Source: Acidobacteriota bacterium (GTDB lineage: Bacteria; Acidobacteriota; Terriglobia; Acidiferrales; UBA7541). From it: 64,000 nt of DNA. Positions 1 to 8,534 of this stretch are shown piece after piece (position 1 is the stretch's first letter; each line of letters begins with the position of its first letter). The stretch is from positions 114,577-178,576 of the forward strand of contig QHYK01000048.1 in assembly GCA_003224085.1 (NCBI GenBank). The letters run 5' to 3'. The notes below the pieces were generated by a model. The model was not told the DNA's origin. It made no database searches and saw only the letters and a program-made list of their open reading frames with translations. Made by a program: the position numbers and the translations under genes.

Positions 1-1008
1 TGGCTGGTGGGCAGCAACTATATTCCGCGCTCTGCCATCAACGAACTGGAAATGTGGCAGGAAGCAACCTTCAATCCGGAACAAATCAACGAAGAATTGG
101 GCTGGGCGGAGTCTCTGGGCATGAATACCATGCGCGTGTTCCTGCACGACTTGCTCTGGCAACAAGATGCTGAGGGGTTTAAAAAACGCATCGACCAATT
201 TCTGACGATTGCTGCGAAGCATCACATCCGGCCGCTGTTTGTGCTCTTCGATTCCTGCTGGGACCCCTTGCCTCATTCGGGACCGCAGCATCCGCCGATT
301 CCAGGGGTGCACAATTCCGGCTGGGTACAAAGCCCTGGCGCCGCGGGGCTCGCGGACCCCAAACAATTTCCGCGCTTGAAAGCGTACGTGGAGGGAGTAG
401 TCGGCGCGTTCGCCAAGGACGATCGGATTCTTGGCTGGGACATCTGGAACGAACCCGGCAACAGCAACATGGGCAGCTACGCGAAAGAAGAATTGAAAGA
501 CAAGACCGCGCGCGTGTTGGTGCTCTTGCCGCAGGCGTTCGAATGGGCGCGCGAAGCCAATCCCACGCAACCCCTCACCAGCGGCGTTTGTTGCGTGGAC
601 CAGGCGCCGGATGCGGCTCACCTTGGCAAAATTGAACAAATCCAACTCCGCGAATCCGACGTGATCACTTTTCACAACTACACTTGGCCGGAGTACTTCA
701 GGCGCGAAATCGGCTGGCTGAAAAAATACAACCGGCCGGTCATCTGCACGGAATTCATGGCGCGCTCGGTCGGCAGCACGTTTGACACGATTTTGCCGAT
801 TGCAAAAGAAGAAAAAGTAGGAGCGATCAACTGGGGATTCGTGGCAGGCAAAACGCAAACGAACCTGCCGTGGGAATCGTGGGAGCACCCTTACATCCAA
901 AATCAGCCGCCGGTGTGGTTCCACGAAGTGCTGCATCCGGACGGGAAACCTTATCGCCAGGCCGAAGCAGATCTGATCCGTGAATTAACGGGGAAGCCAG
1001 AGAAGTAG
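1..1008 (+). CDS. Glycoside hydrolase, GH5/cellulase-like (5' end outside window)
   Basis: The reading frame is open at base 1 (W-L-V-G-S-N-Y) and a GTG at 7 is only an internal codon, so the gene starts upstream of the window. Numbering from that codon, the TIM-barrel acid/base glutamate is in the DIWNEP motif (E149) and the candidate nucleophile is in the ICTEF motif (E249). These are the two glutamates expected of clan GH-A enzymes. The early segment with NTMRVFLHD also fits this fold. Proteins of this type are often annotated as 1,4-beta-xylanase or cellulase; the real substrate cannot be read from the sequence. The missing N-terminus hides any signal peptide. It is followed after 60 bases by pxpB with no sign of a functional link. 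Confidence 0.8.
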   Translation, partial: WLVGSNYIPRSAINELEMWQEATFNPEQINEELGWAESLGMNTMRVFLHDLLWQQDAEGFKKRIDQFLTIAAKHHIRPLFVLFDSCWDPLPHSGPQHPPIPGVHNSGWVQSPGAAGLADPKQFPRLKAYVEGVVGAFAKDDRILGWDIWNEPGNSNMGSYAKEELKDKTARVLVLLPQAFEWAREANPTQPLTSGVCCVDQAPDAAHLGKIEQIQLRESDVITFHNYTWPEYFRREIGWLKKYNRPVICTEFMARSVGSTFDTILPIAKEEKVGAINWGFVAGKTQTNLPWESWEHPYIQNQPPVWFHEVLHPDGKPYRQAEADLIRELTGKPEK

Positions 1009-1068
1009 CGACTGAACTCTAGGCTCTGCGCGTTTTTCGCATGGGGCCTGCGTTATACTTTCGCGGAC

Positions 1069-1809
1069 ATGCCCACCAAAGAAAGCCGCCGGGCGCGAGT
1101 CGAACGCGCAAGTGATCAGTCGTTGCTCATTTACTTCGACCAAGAGGCGAAGAAAAGCCGGGCTAAAGCCCGGCCTCCAAGCCGCCAATTCACAATCCGA
1201 GCGAATGAGCAGGTTAGAAAATTGTTGCGGTTGCTGGAGCAGGGGCCCATCGCCGGAGTGCGCAATTTGCATCCGGCGTATTGCTCCATTCTCGTAAAGT
1301 TTGACCCACTGAAGTGGACGCACGACAAACTCGGAAAAGAGCTGCGCAAATATCTCGGCCGGTTAAACGAAGTGAGGTTGCCGGAACCTCGGCACGTGGA
1401 AATTCCAGTGTGCTACGGCGGAGAGTATGGTCCCGACCTCGACGAAGTGGCCGCGACGCACGGGATCACGCCAGAGGGCGTCATCGAGTTGCACACCTCG
1501 GCCACCTACCTTGTTTACTGTCTGGGATTCGTGCCGGGATTCGCGTATCTCGGCGAACTGCCACCGGGACTGGTGACGCCGCGCCTGCCCGCGCCGCGGA
1601 AACAAGTTCCCGCCGGAAGCGTGGGCATTGCGGGGAACCAGACGGGCGTGTATCCATTCGAAACGCCCGGCGGCTGGAGATTGCTGGGCCGCACGCCGCT
1701 CGCAATGTTTCGCACGGACCGCCAGGGCTTGAGCCTCTTGTCCATCGGCGATCGCGTGCGGTTCGTTCGCATTTCGCGGGAGCGGTTCGCGGAGTTGCAG
1801 GGCGCATGA
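1069..1809 (+). CDS. pxpB: 5-oxoprolinase subunit B (PxpB/KipI family)
   Basis: This is the AHS1-domain protein that, with PxpC and PxpA, forms the ATP-dependent bacterial 5-oxoprolinase converting 5-oxoproline to glutamate in the cytoplasm. The family signature is clear in the second half: GFVPGFAYLGELP, then PRLPAPRKQVPAGSVGIAG and YPFETPGGWRLLGRTP. At 246 residues it is slightly longer than usual. The excess is a lysine/arginine-rich stretch around residues 26-41 that coincides with a perfect DNA palindrome (1157-1174), apparently an intergenic-type repeat that inserted in frame between the conserved strand (SLLIYF) and the helix (ANEQVRKLL). The stop overlaps the pxpC start by one ATGA, so the two genes are translationally coupled. 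Confidence 0.9.
   Translation: MPTKESRRARVERASDQSLLIYFDQEAKKSRAKARPPSRQFTIRANEQVRKLLRLLEQGPIAGVRNLHPAYCSILVKFDPLKWTHDKLGKELRKYLGRLNEVRLPEPRHVEIPVCYGGEYGPDLDEVAATHGITPEGVIELHTSATYLVYCLGFVPGFAYLGELPPGLVTPRLPAPRKQVPAGSVGIAGNQTGVYPFETPGGWRLLGRTPLAMFRTDRQGLSLLSIGDRVRFVRISRERFAELQGA
1157..1174. repeat. Palindromic repeat inside pxpB
   Basis: A perfect 8-base inverted repeat, GCCGGGCT-AA-AGCCCGGC, lies within the pxpB coding sequence and encodes residues S30-P36. It resembles the GC-rich palindromes usually found between genes in acidobacterial DNA. It falls where PxpB homologues need no extra residues, so it looks like an in-frame insertion. Confidence 0.6.
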
Positions 1810-2855
1810 GAGTAATCGAAGTGCTGTCTCCCGGATTACTCACGACAGTACAAGATTTGGGGCGCGAAGGCTTTGGGCCCATGGGCGTTTCGCCGTCAGG
1901 CGCGGCAGATCCTATCGCGCTCCGAATCGGGAACAGACTGGTAGGAAACGCTGAGGGCGCAGCCGCGCTCGAAATGACTTTACTGGGCGGAACGTTCGCG
2001 TTCCCCCAAGGCGCCGTGGGAGCTCTGGCAAGCTCGGATTTCGGCGCGACCTTGGATGGCGTTGCCATACCGTCGTGGACCTCATTTGAAGTGAAGCCCG
2101 GCCAAAGGTTGCGCCTCGGGCCGACGCGTACGGGCGCGCGTTGTTATTTGTGCGTGCGGGGCGGACTCGCGGTCGAACCGTTTCTCGGCAGTGCTTCGAC
2201 ACATCTCCTCAGCGGCCTTGGCGGCCACGAGGGGAGGGCGCTGCGCAAGGGCGACGTGCTGAAAATTGGCGATGCGGTTAGTTCGAGTAGAACAGACACT
2301 CTTGCCTGTTCCCCTGCGCCTAGCAACCCTCGCGACCCGTCGAGTAGACCTGGCATTCCTGCGTCTCCTCTCGCTTCAAGTGCTGCTCCCCCTTCCTTGA
2401 TCGGTCGAAAAGTTGCTCCAATAATCCTGGAGCGCCTTGCACTGCGTAAGACCCTGCGCGTAACGCCCGGGCCGCAAAGTGACTGGTTCTCCAAAACCGT
2501 TCAGAGAACTTTCTATAACGCCACGTATCGCGTCTCCGAAGAGGCGAACCGCATGGGGCTGCGCCTGGAAGGGCCCGCGATCCCCGGCGGCTCGCATGGA
2601 GAAATGATCAGCGAAGGCGTTTCCCTTGGCGCCATTCAGATTGCAGCGGGAGGTCTGCCGATTATCTTGTTTGTAGAGCAGCAAACCACCGGCGGCTATG
2701 CGAAGATTGCGAACGTCATTTCCGCGGACCTGCACAGCTTGGGGCAGCTCCGGCCGCGCGATGAGATTCGCTTTGGAAGCGTGAGTTTCGATACCGCGCT
2801 CAAGTTGCTGATCGAACAGGAGAAGTTGCTGGCCTCCGAGGATCTGATTGTGTAG
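1806..2855 (+). CDS. pxpC: 5-oxoprolinase subunit C (PxpC/KipA, biotin-dependent carboxylase-like domain)
   Basis: AHS2-domain partner of PxpB. The ATG at 1806 overlaps the pxpB stop and gives the family N-terminus MRVIEVLSPGLLTTVQDLGR followed by GVSPSGAADP. Further motifs are CYLCVRGGLAVEPFLGSAST and, near the C-terminus, RMGLRLEGPAIPGG, SEGVSLGAIQI and QQTTGGYAKI. The protein is 349 residues, about 40 more than the E. coli protein. The excess is a Ser/Pro/Ala-rich linker at about residues 157-200 encoded by 2275-2400, which contains an imperfect palindrome and looks like inserted repeat DNA. The frame stays open further upstream, but that part overlaps pxpB and has no family similarity, so it was excluded. 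Confidence 0.9.
   Translation: MRVIEVLSPGLLTTVQDLGREGFGPMGVSPSGAADPIALRIGNRLVGNAEGAAALEMTLLGGTFAFPQGAVGALASSDFGATLDGVAIPSWTSFEVKPGQRLRLGPTRTGARCYLCVRGGLAVEPFLGSASTHLLSGLGGHEGRALRKGDVLKIGDAVSSSRTDTLACSPAPSNPRDPSSRPGIPASPLASSAAPPSLIGRKVAPIILERLALRKTLRVTPGPQSDWFSKTVQRTFYNATYRVSEEANRMGLRLEGPAIPGGSHGEMISEGVSLGAIQIAAGGLPIILFVEQQTTGGYAKIANVISADLHSLGQLRPRDEIRFGSVSFDTALKLLIEQEKLLASEDLIV
2291..2310. repeat. Imperfect palindrome inside the pxpC linker
   Basis: AACAGAC and GCCTGTT form a 7-base inverted repeat with one mismatch around a 6-base centre. It sits in the non-conserved Ser/Pro/Ala-rich insertion of pxpC. Resemblance to intergenic repeats of related genomes is from memory only. Confidence 0.4.
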
Positions 2856-2963
2856 CCGCGGCCTGGCTGCTCAGGCAGTGGTATCTTAGCCCGGATGATT
2901 CAGGAACCCGAAAAGAACGGGTCTGAACACCCGCCACTACAAAAGCTGAAGAAGGTCGAAGAT

Positions 2964-2982
2964 GCCACCGTAAAGGGGTGGC
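2964..2982. repeat. Palindromic repeat directly upstream of pxpA
   Basis: GCCACC and GGTGGC form a 6-base inverted repeat around a 7-base centre, ending 32 bases before the preferred pxpA start. Its G-rich arm could be misread as a ribosome binding site for the upstream ATG at 2988. Confidence 0.5.
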
Positions 2983-3014
2983 GCTACATGGAAACCTTGA
3001 TGGTGGTATGCGAG

Positions 3015-3770
3015 ATGACGTGCATCGATTTGAACTGCGATATGGGCGAGCTGCCGGAGGCCATCGCCGACGGCACGCAGGAAGCGCTCCTGCGCTCCAT
3101 CACTTCCGCCAACGTGGCCTGCGCCGGACATGCCGGCGACGAACACACCATGCGAGCGACCATCGAGCAGGCTGTGAGGGCCGGGGTCGCAGTTGGAGCG
3201 CATCCGGGTTATCCCGACCGCGAGAATTTTGGCCGCCTCGAGTTGAAGATGCTACCGCAAGCCGTCGCCGACTCGGTATACCAGCAGGTGCGCGTGCTGG
3301 CCGAGGTCGCAGCGAAATGCGGCACAAAGCTGGTCCACGTAAAACCGCATGGCGCGCTCTACAATCAGGCGGTGAAGAATCGCGAGTTGGCCGAAGCCAT
3401 CGCCCAAGGGGTGGCGAAGTACAGCAAGAAGCTATTCCTTATGGGATTGGCGGAATCGCCGATGCTGGACGTTTTTCGCGAAGCGGGCTTTGCCGTCGCC
3501 GCCGAAGCCTTCGCCGACCGCCGCTACGAACCTGACGGGACTTTACGCTCCCGAAAATTCGAAAACGCGCTGATCCGCGATCCCGCTGAAGCCGCCAGGC
3601 AAGCCTTAAGCATCGCCCAGCGCGGCCTTGTAACCGCGCACGATGGCACCGAAGTGAAACTAAGCGCCCAAACCATCTGCATCCACGGCGACACGCCGGG
3701 CTCGGTCCAAATTGCCGCTTCTGTCGCTCGCACCCTGCGCGATGCCGGGGTCACACCGGCTGCGCGATGA
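3015..3770 (+). CDS. pxpA: 5-oxoprolinase subunit A (PxpA, LamB/YcsF family)
   Basis: Third component of 5-oxoprolinase. The start at 3015 gives M-T-C-IDLNCDMGE, which aligns with the family N-terminus and a product of 251 residues, close to E. coli PxpA (244). In-frame ATGs at 2895, 2988 and 3000 exist, but the extra residues come from a palindromic repeat and have no family counterpart. Motifs in order are ANVACAGHAGD, AVGAHPGYPDRENFGR, VKPHGALYNQA, AEAFADRRYEPDGTL and TICIHGDTPG. It lies 159 bases after pxpC on the same strand. The order pxpB-pxpC-pxpA supports one functional unit for recycling spontaneously formed 5-oxoproline. Confidence 0.9.
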   Translation: MTCIDLNCDMGELPEAIADGTQEALLRSITSANVACAGHAGDEHTMRATIEQAVRAGVAVGAHPGYPDRENFGRLELKMLPQAVADSVYQQVRVLAEVAAKCGTKLVHVKPHGALYNQAVKNRELAEAIAQGVAKYSKKLFLMGLAESPMLDVFREAGFAVAAEAFADRRYEPDGTLRSRKFENALIRDPAEAARQALSIAQRGLVTAHDGTEVKLSAQTICIHGDTPGSVQIAASVARTLRDAGVTPAAR

Positions 3771-3839
3771 AGTGCGCCGAAGCGAATGAATCGATCTGAT
3801 TCAAGTCGGTGGGTGCGAAAGTTTGGGCCTCTGGAAACG

Positions 3840-3866
3840 AAAAAGCGGGCAACGTGAGTTGCCCGC
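3840..3866 (-). terminator. Intrinsic terminator downstream of carD
   Basis: The arms GCGGGCAAC (3845-3853) and GTTGCCCGC (3858-3866) form a perfect 9-bp stem with a 4-base loop. On the minus strand it is followed by five Ts, matching carD transcription. On the plus strand only three Ts follow, so it may also act weakly on pxpA transcripts. Confidence 0.75.
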
Positions 3867-3908
3867 TTTAAACTCGAACCAAAACTGCGCCCAAACGCGG
3901 CGCGATAG

Positions 3909-4430
3909 TTAGTCGAACTTTTCCGTCATCACCGGAAACTGCAGCTTAGCCTTGGCGAGGGACTTGATGACCATCCCCTCGGCGCTTTCGGCAGTGGTGT
4001 TCTTGGCGGTGGCCATTTCGCTGACGAGCAGATACTTCGCGCGCTCGAGCATTTTCTTTTCGCGGAAGGAGAGGGGCTTGCTGCGGCTGAGGGAAACCAG
4101 GCTCTTGAGGACGGCGGCAACTTCAATGAGTGATCCCGTGCGCATGCGCTCGGAATTTTCCTTGAAGCGGTGCTTCCAATCCGGATGCGAGTTGAGTTTG
4201 CCCTTTTCGAGGAAGCCCAGGACTTTGGTGGATTCATTCGAGCGAATGACCGATCGTAGCCCCACCGTGCCTGCGTTGGACTGCGGGACCATCACGCGCA
4301 AGCCGCTGGAAACAATCCGGATCATGTAGTAACGCTCGGTTCTGCCGTTCAAGACTCCGTAGTTGATTTGCTCGACAACGCCCACACCATGATTCGGGTA
4401 AACAACTTTGTCACCGATCTTGTAGTCCAT
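3909..4430 (-). CDS. carD: CarD/CdnL family transcription regulator
   Basis: The N-terminus, M-DYKIGDKVVYPNHGVGVVEQI, is the RNA-polymerase-interacting Tudor-like domain shared with Mfd. It is followed by YYMIRI...LRVMVPQSNAGTVGLR and a helical C-terminal DNA-contacting domain with SFREKKMLERAKYLLVSE. At 173 residues it has the usual CarD/CdnL length. Members bind the RNA polymerase beta subunit and stabilise open promoter complexes, often at rRNA promoters. A G-rich stretch lies about 10 bases before the ATG as a possible ribosome binding site. It is a single-gene unit, divergent from tsaB, with a strong terminator behind it. Confidence 0.9.
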   Translation of the reverse strand: MDYKIGDKVVYPNHGVGVVEQINYGVLNGRTERYYMIRIVSSGLRVMVPQSNAGTVGLRSVIRSNESTKVLGFLEKGKLNSHPDWKHRFKENSERMRTGSLIEVAAVLKSLVSLSRSKPLSFREKKMLERAKYLLVSEMATAKNTTAESAEGMVIKSLAKAKLQFPVMTEKFD

Positions 4431-4717
4431 AATTTTTGGATGCCCCCCCAGGCAGCGAACTCACTATAGGATGTTGTGCTGAAAGAGTCAAGATATATCC
4501 AGCAGAATGAATAGGTTAGGGAAAAAATTGATGCAAATTTGGCACTCGAATTGCTGTGATCGGAGCCCCCGCCTAGGCATCGGTGTGAACCACACGATCC
4601 CACGAGACCTTCCCTTCAGGGGTCGAAATTGGCTCAAGAGTTTGTGAAACACCTGTTTCTTTTCGACTCCCGATTGAAATTTGCGGGTAGGATTCCGAGC
4701 TAGGTTACAATGCGCAT

Positions 4718-5434
4718 GTGCTTGTCCTGTCGATAGATACGTGCGATTTGCGCGGCAGTGTCGCGCTGCTTAGGGATGAGGCCGTTCACGAGCTGCTAGC
4801 ACACGAGACCAAGGAGGAGTACTCCTCTTGGCTACTTCCCGCGGTGAATAAAGTTCTCCAAACGGCGCGCGTTCGGATGGGCGACGTGGAAGGGTATGCG
4901 GCGGCTGCAGGTCCAGGATCGTTCACTGGCGTGCGCGTTGGACTGACGACGGTAAAGGCTTGGGCGGAGGTTTATGGCAAGCCGGTGGCGGCCGTTTCTC
5001 GGCTGGAGGCGATTGCTTCACAGGGAACCGGCCCGGGGAAATGTGTGGCTGCCTTCGTCGATGCCCAGCGCGGACAGGTGTTTGGAGCCGTCTATAGAAA
5101 AGAGGGCGCCGCTCTCGTAAGGGTCGGCGAAGAGATGGTGATGGCCCCGGGAAAATATGTCGAGACCGCGGCGGAGCTGGCGGCCGGAGAGAAAATCTCC
5201 TGGGCTTCGCCTGATGCTAGGTTGCTTTCCCATGAAGGCGCTTGGAAAAGCCGCGAAAGGCTCGGCGAGGGCGTCGAGCAAGTTTCCGCGACACTGGCTG
5301 GAATCATCGGACGAATGGGCGTGAAGCAGTTGAAAGAAGGAAGAACGACGGATGCGCTGGGCCTCGATGCGAACTATGTGCGCCGCTCGGACGCGGAGCT
5401 TTTCTGGAAAGGTGGCGCGGCGCATGGCCACTGA
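4718..5434 (+). CDS. tsaB: tRNA threonylcarbamoyladenosine biosynthesis protein TsaB
   Basis: TsaB (YeaZ) is the ASKHA-fold partner of TsaD in the t6A37 tRNA modification complex. The start is GTG at 4718, giving V-LVLSIDTCD. The phosphate-binding-like motif AAGPGSFTGVRVGLTTVKAW is in the first third, as in the family. The length of 238 residues is typical. Its stop overlaps the rimI start, the common tsaB-rimI arrangement. The 287 bases between carD and tsaB must carry both divergent promoters, but no convincing -35/-10 pair was identified. Confidence 0.9.
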   Translation: MLVLSIDTCDLRGSVALLRDEAVHELLAHETKEEYSSWLLPAVNKVLQTARVRMGDVEGYAAAAGPGSFTGVRVGLTTVKAWAEVYGKPVAAVSRLEAIASQGTGPGKCVAAFVDAQRGQVFGAVYRKEGAALVRVGEEMVMAPGKYVETAAELAAGEKISWASPDARLLSHEGAWKSRERLGEGVEQVSATLAGIIGRMGVKQLKEGRTTDALGLDANYVRRSDAELFWKGGAAHGH

Positions 5435-5900
5435 GCTACGCCGGGACCAGGGAAGAGCCTCACTCCGAAGACTTCGCGCCGAAGACGCTGGGGCGGTCGC
5501 GGAGATTCTGCGCCAGTCACCGGAGGCGGTGTTTTGGCCTGAAGCGAGCGTGCGCGAAGTTTTGGAATGGCAGGGAATCCTTGGCATCGCCAGCGAGGCA
5601 GCCGGAAAACTGTCGGGATTTCTGATTGGCCGGCAAACGAAAGACGAGGCGGAAGTTTTGAACTTGGCCGTGGCGCCAACAAACCGCCGCGGCGGCGAAG
5701 GCGGAGCTTTACTGCTTGCGGCCATCGAAGAGTTTCAAAGAAGAGGCGCAAGTCGCTTGTTTCTGGAAGTTCGCGAATCGAACGCCAACGCAATCGCCTT
5801 CTACGTGAAGCACGGCTTTTCCAGGAGTGGTCGACGCGAGGGCTATTACCGCGACCCAATCGAAGCGGCCATCGTCATGGAGGGGAAGCTGACCCACTAG
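5424..5900 (+). CDS. rimI: Ribosomal-protein-alanine N-acetyltransferase-like GNAT protein (RimI)
   Basis: GNAT fold of 158 residues. The acetyl-CoA-binding region reads LNLAVAPTNRRGGEGGALL (motif A), and the end has LEVRESNANAIAFYVKHGFSRSGRREGYY, the typical RimI C-terminus. The ATG at 5424 has GGTGG about 10 bases upstream and lies inside the tsaB end, so translation is coupled. RimI acetylates the N-terminal alanine of ribosomal protein S18 in E. coli; the substrate here is inferred from the family and from the tsaB context. Confidence 0.85.
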   Translation: MATELRRDQGRASLRRLRAEDAGAVAEILRQSPEAVFWPEASVREVLEWQGILGIASEAAGKLSGFLIGRQTKDEAEVLNLAVAPTNRRGGEGGALLLAAIEEFQRRGASRLFLEVRESNANAIAFYVKHGFSRSGRREGYYRDPIEAAIVMEGKLTH

Positions 5901-5910
5901 GCCCCAGACG

Positions 5911-5940
5911 CGTCATTTCGAGCGAAGGGAGAAATCCCTC
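5911..5940. repeat. Possible dispersed intergenic repeat
   Basis: A 30-base stretch with the core TTTCGAGCGAAGGGAGAAATC lies in the gap between rimI and the peptidase gene. It resembles a dispersed repeat of acidobacterial intergenic DNA, recognised from memory only; no second copy was found in this window. Confidence 0.3.
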
Positions 5941-6061
5941 TTAGTTTTTGTTTGGTTCATCGTTGCGGTGCTCGACTGAACATCACAACTGCTCTCCGTA
6001 GAAACGCATAAAACGCACGAAATCTGATACTGTTTCCCTCCGCTGATTCACGGAGGTAGAA

Positions 6062-8419
6062 ATGGTTTGCTCGGGATTGCTATCGGATGCCACGCCTCGC
6101 ACGGCGAAAGGGAGGCGACATCTTTCCGCAATAGCTTTGATTGCGGCCTGCCTCGTGACGGCAATTGCACTTCCTTCGAGCGCCTCTGCTCAACTCCGCG
6201 AATCCGCCGCGAAACTGATCGCCCGCACCATGGGTACTCCCGAATTCCGGCCGAGGTCCTTTCGAGGCGGCACTTGGCTGGGGAACGGCGATGCGTATCT
6301 GGATATAGAGCCGTCAGCCTCGGGAATCGGCAGCGACATCGTGAAGTACGAGACCGCTACGGGCGCAAGAGAAGTTTTCGTTGCTACCAGCCGCTTGATT
6401 CCCGCGGGCGAGAAAACACCGCTGGACGTCGAGCACTACAGCATGTCCCTGGACGGACATCGCGTTCTGGTGTTCACAAATTCGAAAACCGTGTGGCGCC
6501 AGAACACGCGCGGAGACTACTGGGTGCTCGACCTGGCAAGCGGCGCGTTGCGTAAGCTTGGAGGCGACGCTCCCGCGTCCAGCTTGATGTTTGCCAAGTT
6601 TTCGCCAGACAACGGCAAGGTCGCTTACGTTCGCGGAAACAACGTGTACGCGGAAGATTTAGCAAGCGGAAAAATCACGCAACTGACCCACGACGGCTCT
6701 GACACCATCATCAATGGAACGTCAGACTGGGTGAATGAAGAAGAATTCGATATACGGGATGGCTTTGCCTGGAGTCCCGACAGCCGCTCGATTGCTTTCT
6801 GGCAGTTCAACATCAGCGGCGTCCACAAATACACGCTGATTTACGACCTCGGCGCGCCAAGAGGCGAGATCGTCACTAACATTCCTTATCCGAACATAGG
6901 ACCCTATCCGCAGACGTTGGAATATCCGTATCCACTGGCGGGAACACAGAACTCCGCGGTTCGCGTCGGGGTGGTGAGCGCCGCCGGTGGGCCGGTCGTT
7001 TGGATGGAGACGACGGGAGATCCGCACAGCCGTTACATTCCGGAAATAGGCTGGGCGGATTCCAGCCACGTGCTTCTGCAACACATGAACCGGCTGCAGA
7101 ACAGAAATGAATTTTTGCTGGCTGACGCGTCCAGCGGCGCCTCGCGCGCGGTGTTTGTGGATGAAGACAAAGCCTGGGTGGATGTGAATCGGGACATTGC
7201 CTGGATTAATCACGGGCGCGAATTCCTGGTGACCAGCGAGCGCGATGGTTGGCGCCATTTGTATGGCGTGGCACGCGATAGCGGTAAAGCCCGATTGGTC
7301 ACGCGCGGCGACTTCGACGTCGTCAGCGTGGATCGCCTCACCCCGGACGAGAAATGGGTCTTCTTCATCGCGTCGCCTGAAAATGCGACGCAGCGCTACC
7401 TCTACCGCGCGCGGCTGGACGGAACGGCTGTGCCCGAGCGCTTGACGCCGAAAGTGCCGGGCACGCACTCGTACACGATTTCGCCGAATGCCCAATGGGC
7501 CTTTCATACCTACTCTTCGTTCGATGTGCCTCCCGCTTTTGACGTGGTGCACCTCCCCGATCACGGAGTGGTGCGAAAGACGGTAGATAACGCCACCATT
7601 GCAGACCGCGTGAAGCCGCTGTCGGGCGGGCCGGCGGAATTTGTGAAGGTGGATGCGGGAAATGGCTTGCTGGTGGATGCGTGGCTGCTGAAGCCGCCCG
7701 ATTTTGACGCTTCGAAGAAATACCCGCTGATTGTTTATGTGTACTCGGAGCCTGCCGGACAGACGGTTGCAGACCGCTGGGCGTCGATGTTTGATCGCGC
7801 ATTAACCAGCGCCGGTTATTTGGTGGCCAGTTTTGACAATCAGGGAACGCCCGCTCCGCGAGGCCGCGAGTGGCGCAAGATCATCTACGGAAATCTGGGG
7901 GCCCTCTCGTCACGCGAGCAAGCCACGGCGCTGCAATCGCTGGCAAAGACTCATCCTTATATCGATTCGAAACGCGTCGGCGTGTGGGGATGGAGTGGAG
8001 GCGGAACGGAGACGCTCAATCTGATGTTTCGCTACCCCGAAGTCTACAGCGTCGGCGTGTCGGTAGCGTCGGTGCCCGATCAGCGGCTCTATGACAGTAT
8101 CTATCAAGAGCGCTATTTAGGTTTGCCGCAGGATAGCCCGAAAGCTTACGAACAAAGCTCTGCAATCAATTTTGCTTCCGGCTTGCGCGGCGATTTGCTC
8201 GTGATACAGGGCACCGGCGATGACAACGTGCATTTCCAAGGATTCGAATTGCTGGTCAACAAACTGATTTCGCTTGGCAAACAGTTTGACATGCGCGTGT
8301 ACCCGGGCCGCACGCACTCCATCTCGGAAGGGAAAGGCACGAACCAGGATGTGTTCACTAATATTCTGGGATACTTTGAAGAGCACCTTCCGCCCGATCC
8401 TTCCTATTTGTCTCATTGA
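6062..8419 (+). CDS. S9 family peptidase, dipeptidyl peptidase IV type (secreted)
   Basis: A 785-residue serine peptidase with an N-terminal signal peptide (hydrophobic stretch around residues 24-40 ending ...SSASAQ). A DPP-IV N-terminal propeller domain contains DW-x-NEEEFDIRDGFAWSPD; E226-E228 correspond to the glutamate pair that holds the substrate amino terminus in DPP-IV. The C-terminal alpha/beta hydrolase domain carries the triad: S645 in GWSGGG, D720 in GTGDDNVHFQ and H752 in GRTHSIS. It is predicted to release X-Pro or X-Ala dipeptides from peptides in the periplasm or outside. An AGGT-containing site lies just before the ATG. It stands alone, and its stop abuts the right end of a decayed transposon. 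Confidence 0.9.
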   Translation: MVCSGLLSDATPRTAKGRRHLSAIALIAACLVTAIALPSSASAQLRESAAKLIARTMGTPEFRPRSFRGGTWLGNGDAYLDIEPSASGIGSDIVKYETATGAREVFVATSRLIPAGEKTPLDVEHYSMSLDGHRVLVFTNSKTVWRQNTRGDYWVLDLASGALRKLGGDAPASSLMFAKFSPDNGKVAYVRGNNVYAEDLASGKITQLTHDGSDTIINGTSDWVNEEEFDIRDGFAWSPDSRSIAFWQFNISGVHKYTLIYDLGAPRGEIVTNIPYPNIGPYPQTLEYPYPLAGTQNSAVRVGVVSAAGGPVVWMETTGDPHSRYIPEIGWADSSHVLLQHMNRLQNRNEFLLADASSGASRAVFVDEDKAWVDVNRDIAWINHGREFLVTSERDGWRHLYGVARDSGKARLVTRGDFDVVSVDRLTPDEKWVFFIASPENATQRYLYRARLDGTAVPERLTPKVPGTHSYTISPNAQWAFHTYSSFDVPPAFDVVHLPDHGVVRKTVDNATIADRVKPLSGGPAEFVKVDAGNGLLVDAWLLKPPDFDASKKYPLIVYVYSEPAGQTVADRWASMFDRALTSAGYLVASFDNQGTPAPRGREWRKIIYGNLGALSSREQATALQSLAKTHPYIDSKRVGVWGWSGGGTETLNLMFRYPEVYSVGVSVASVPDQRLYDSIYQERYLGLPQDSPKAYEQSSAINFASGLRGDLLVIQGTGDDNVHFQGFELLVNKLISLGKQFDMRVYPGRTHSISEGKGTNQDVFTNILGYFEEHLPPDPSYLSH

Positions 8420-8534
8420 GATGTTGACGACTCCGCACGCCTAAAGGCGGGGGATTCCTCGGAGTTACTATGCGACATGGCCACCTACCTCCGACGATGT
8501 TTCCTGCTTCACGGGCCCACGCCTAAACTCGCGT
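8420..8534 (-). mobile_element. Right-end region of an IS200/IS605-type (TnpB) element
   Basis: Immediately after the tnpB-derived stop (reading the minus strand) is a hairpin CCTAAA-N6-TTTAGG (about 8523-8540), and further on CGCC-TAAA-GGCG followed by GGGGATTCC (8439-8454). Subterminal hairpins of this kind mark the right ends of IS200/IS605 and IS1341-type elements. There they also form the 3' part of the omega (re) RNA that guides TnpB. The end begins one base after the peptidase stop codon. Whether any RNA is still made is unknown. Confidence 0.6.

Noticed and set aside
1314..1805. Upstream extension of the pxpC frame, adding 164 codons
   Set aside because: It overlaps the conserved part of pxpB, is Arg-rich, and the ATG at 1806 gives the family N-terminus.
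2895..3014. Upstream starts of pxpA at 2895, 2988 and 3000
   Set aside because: The extra residues come from a palindromic repeat and have no counterpart in the PxpA family; 3015 aligns with the known N-terminus.
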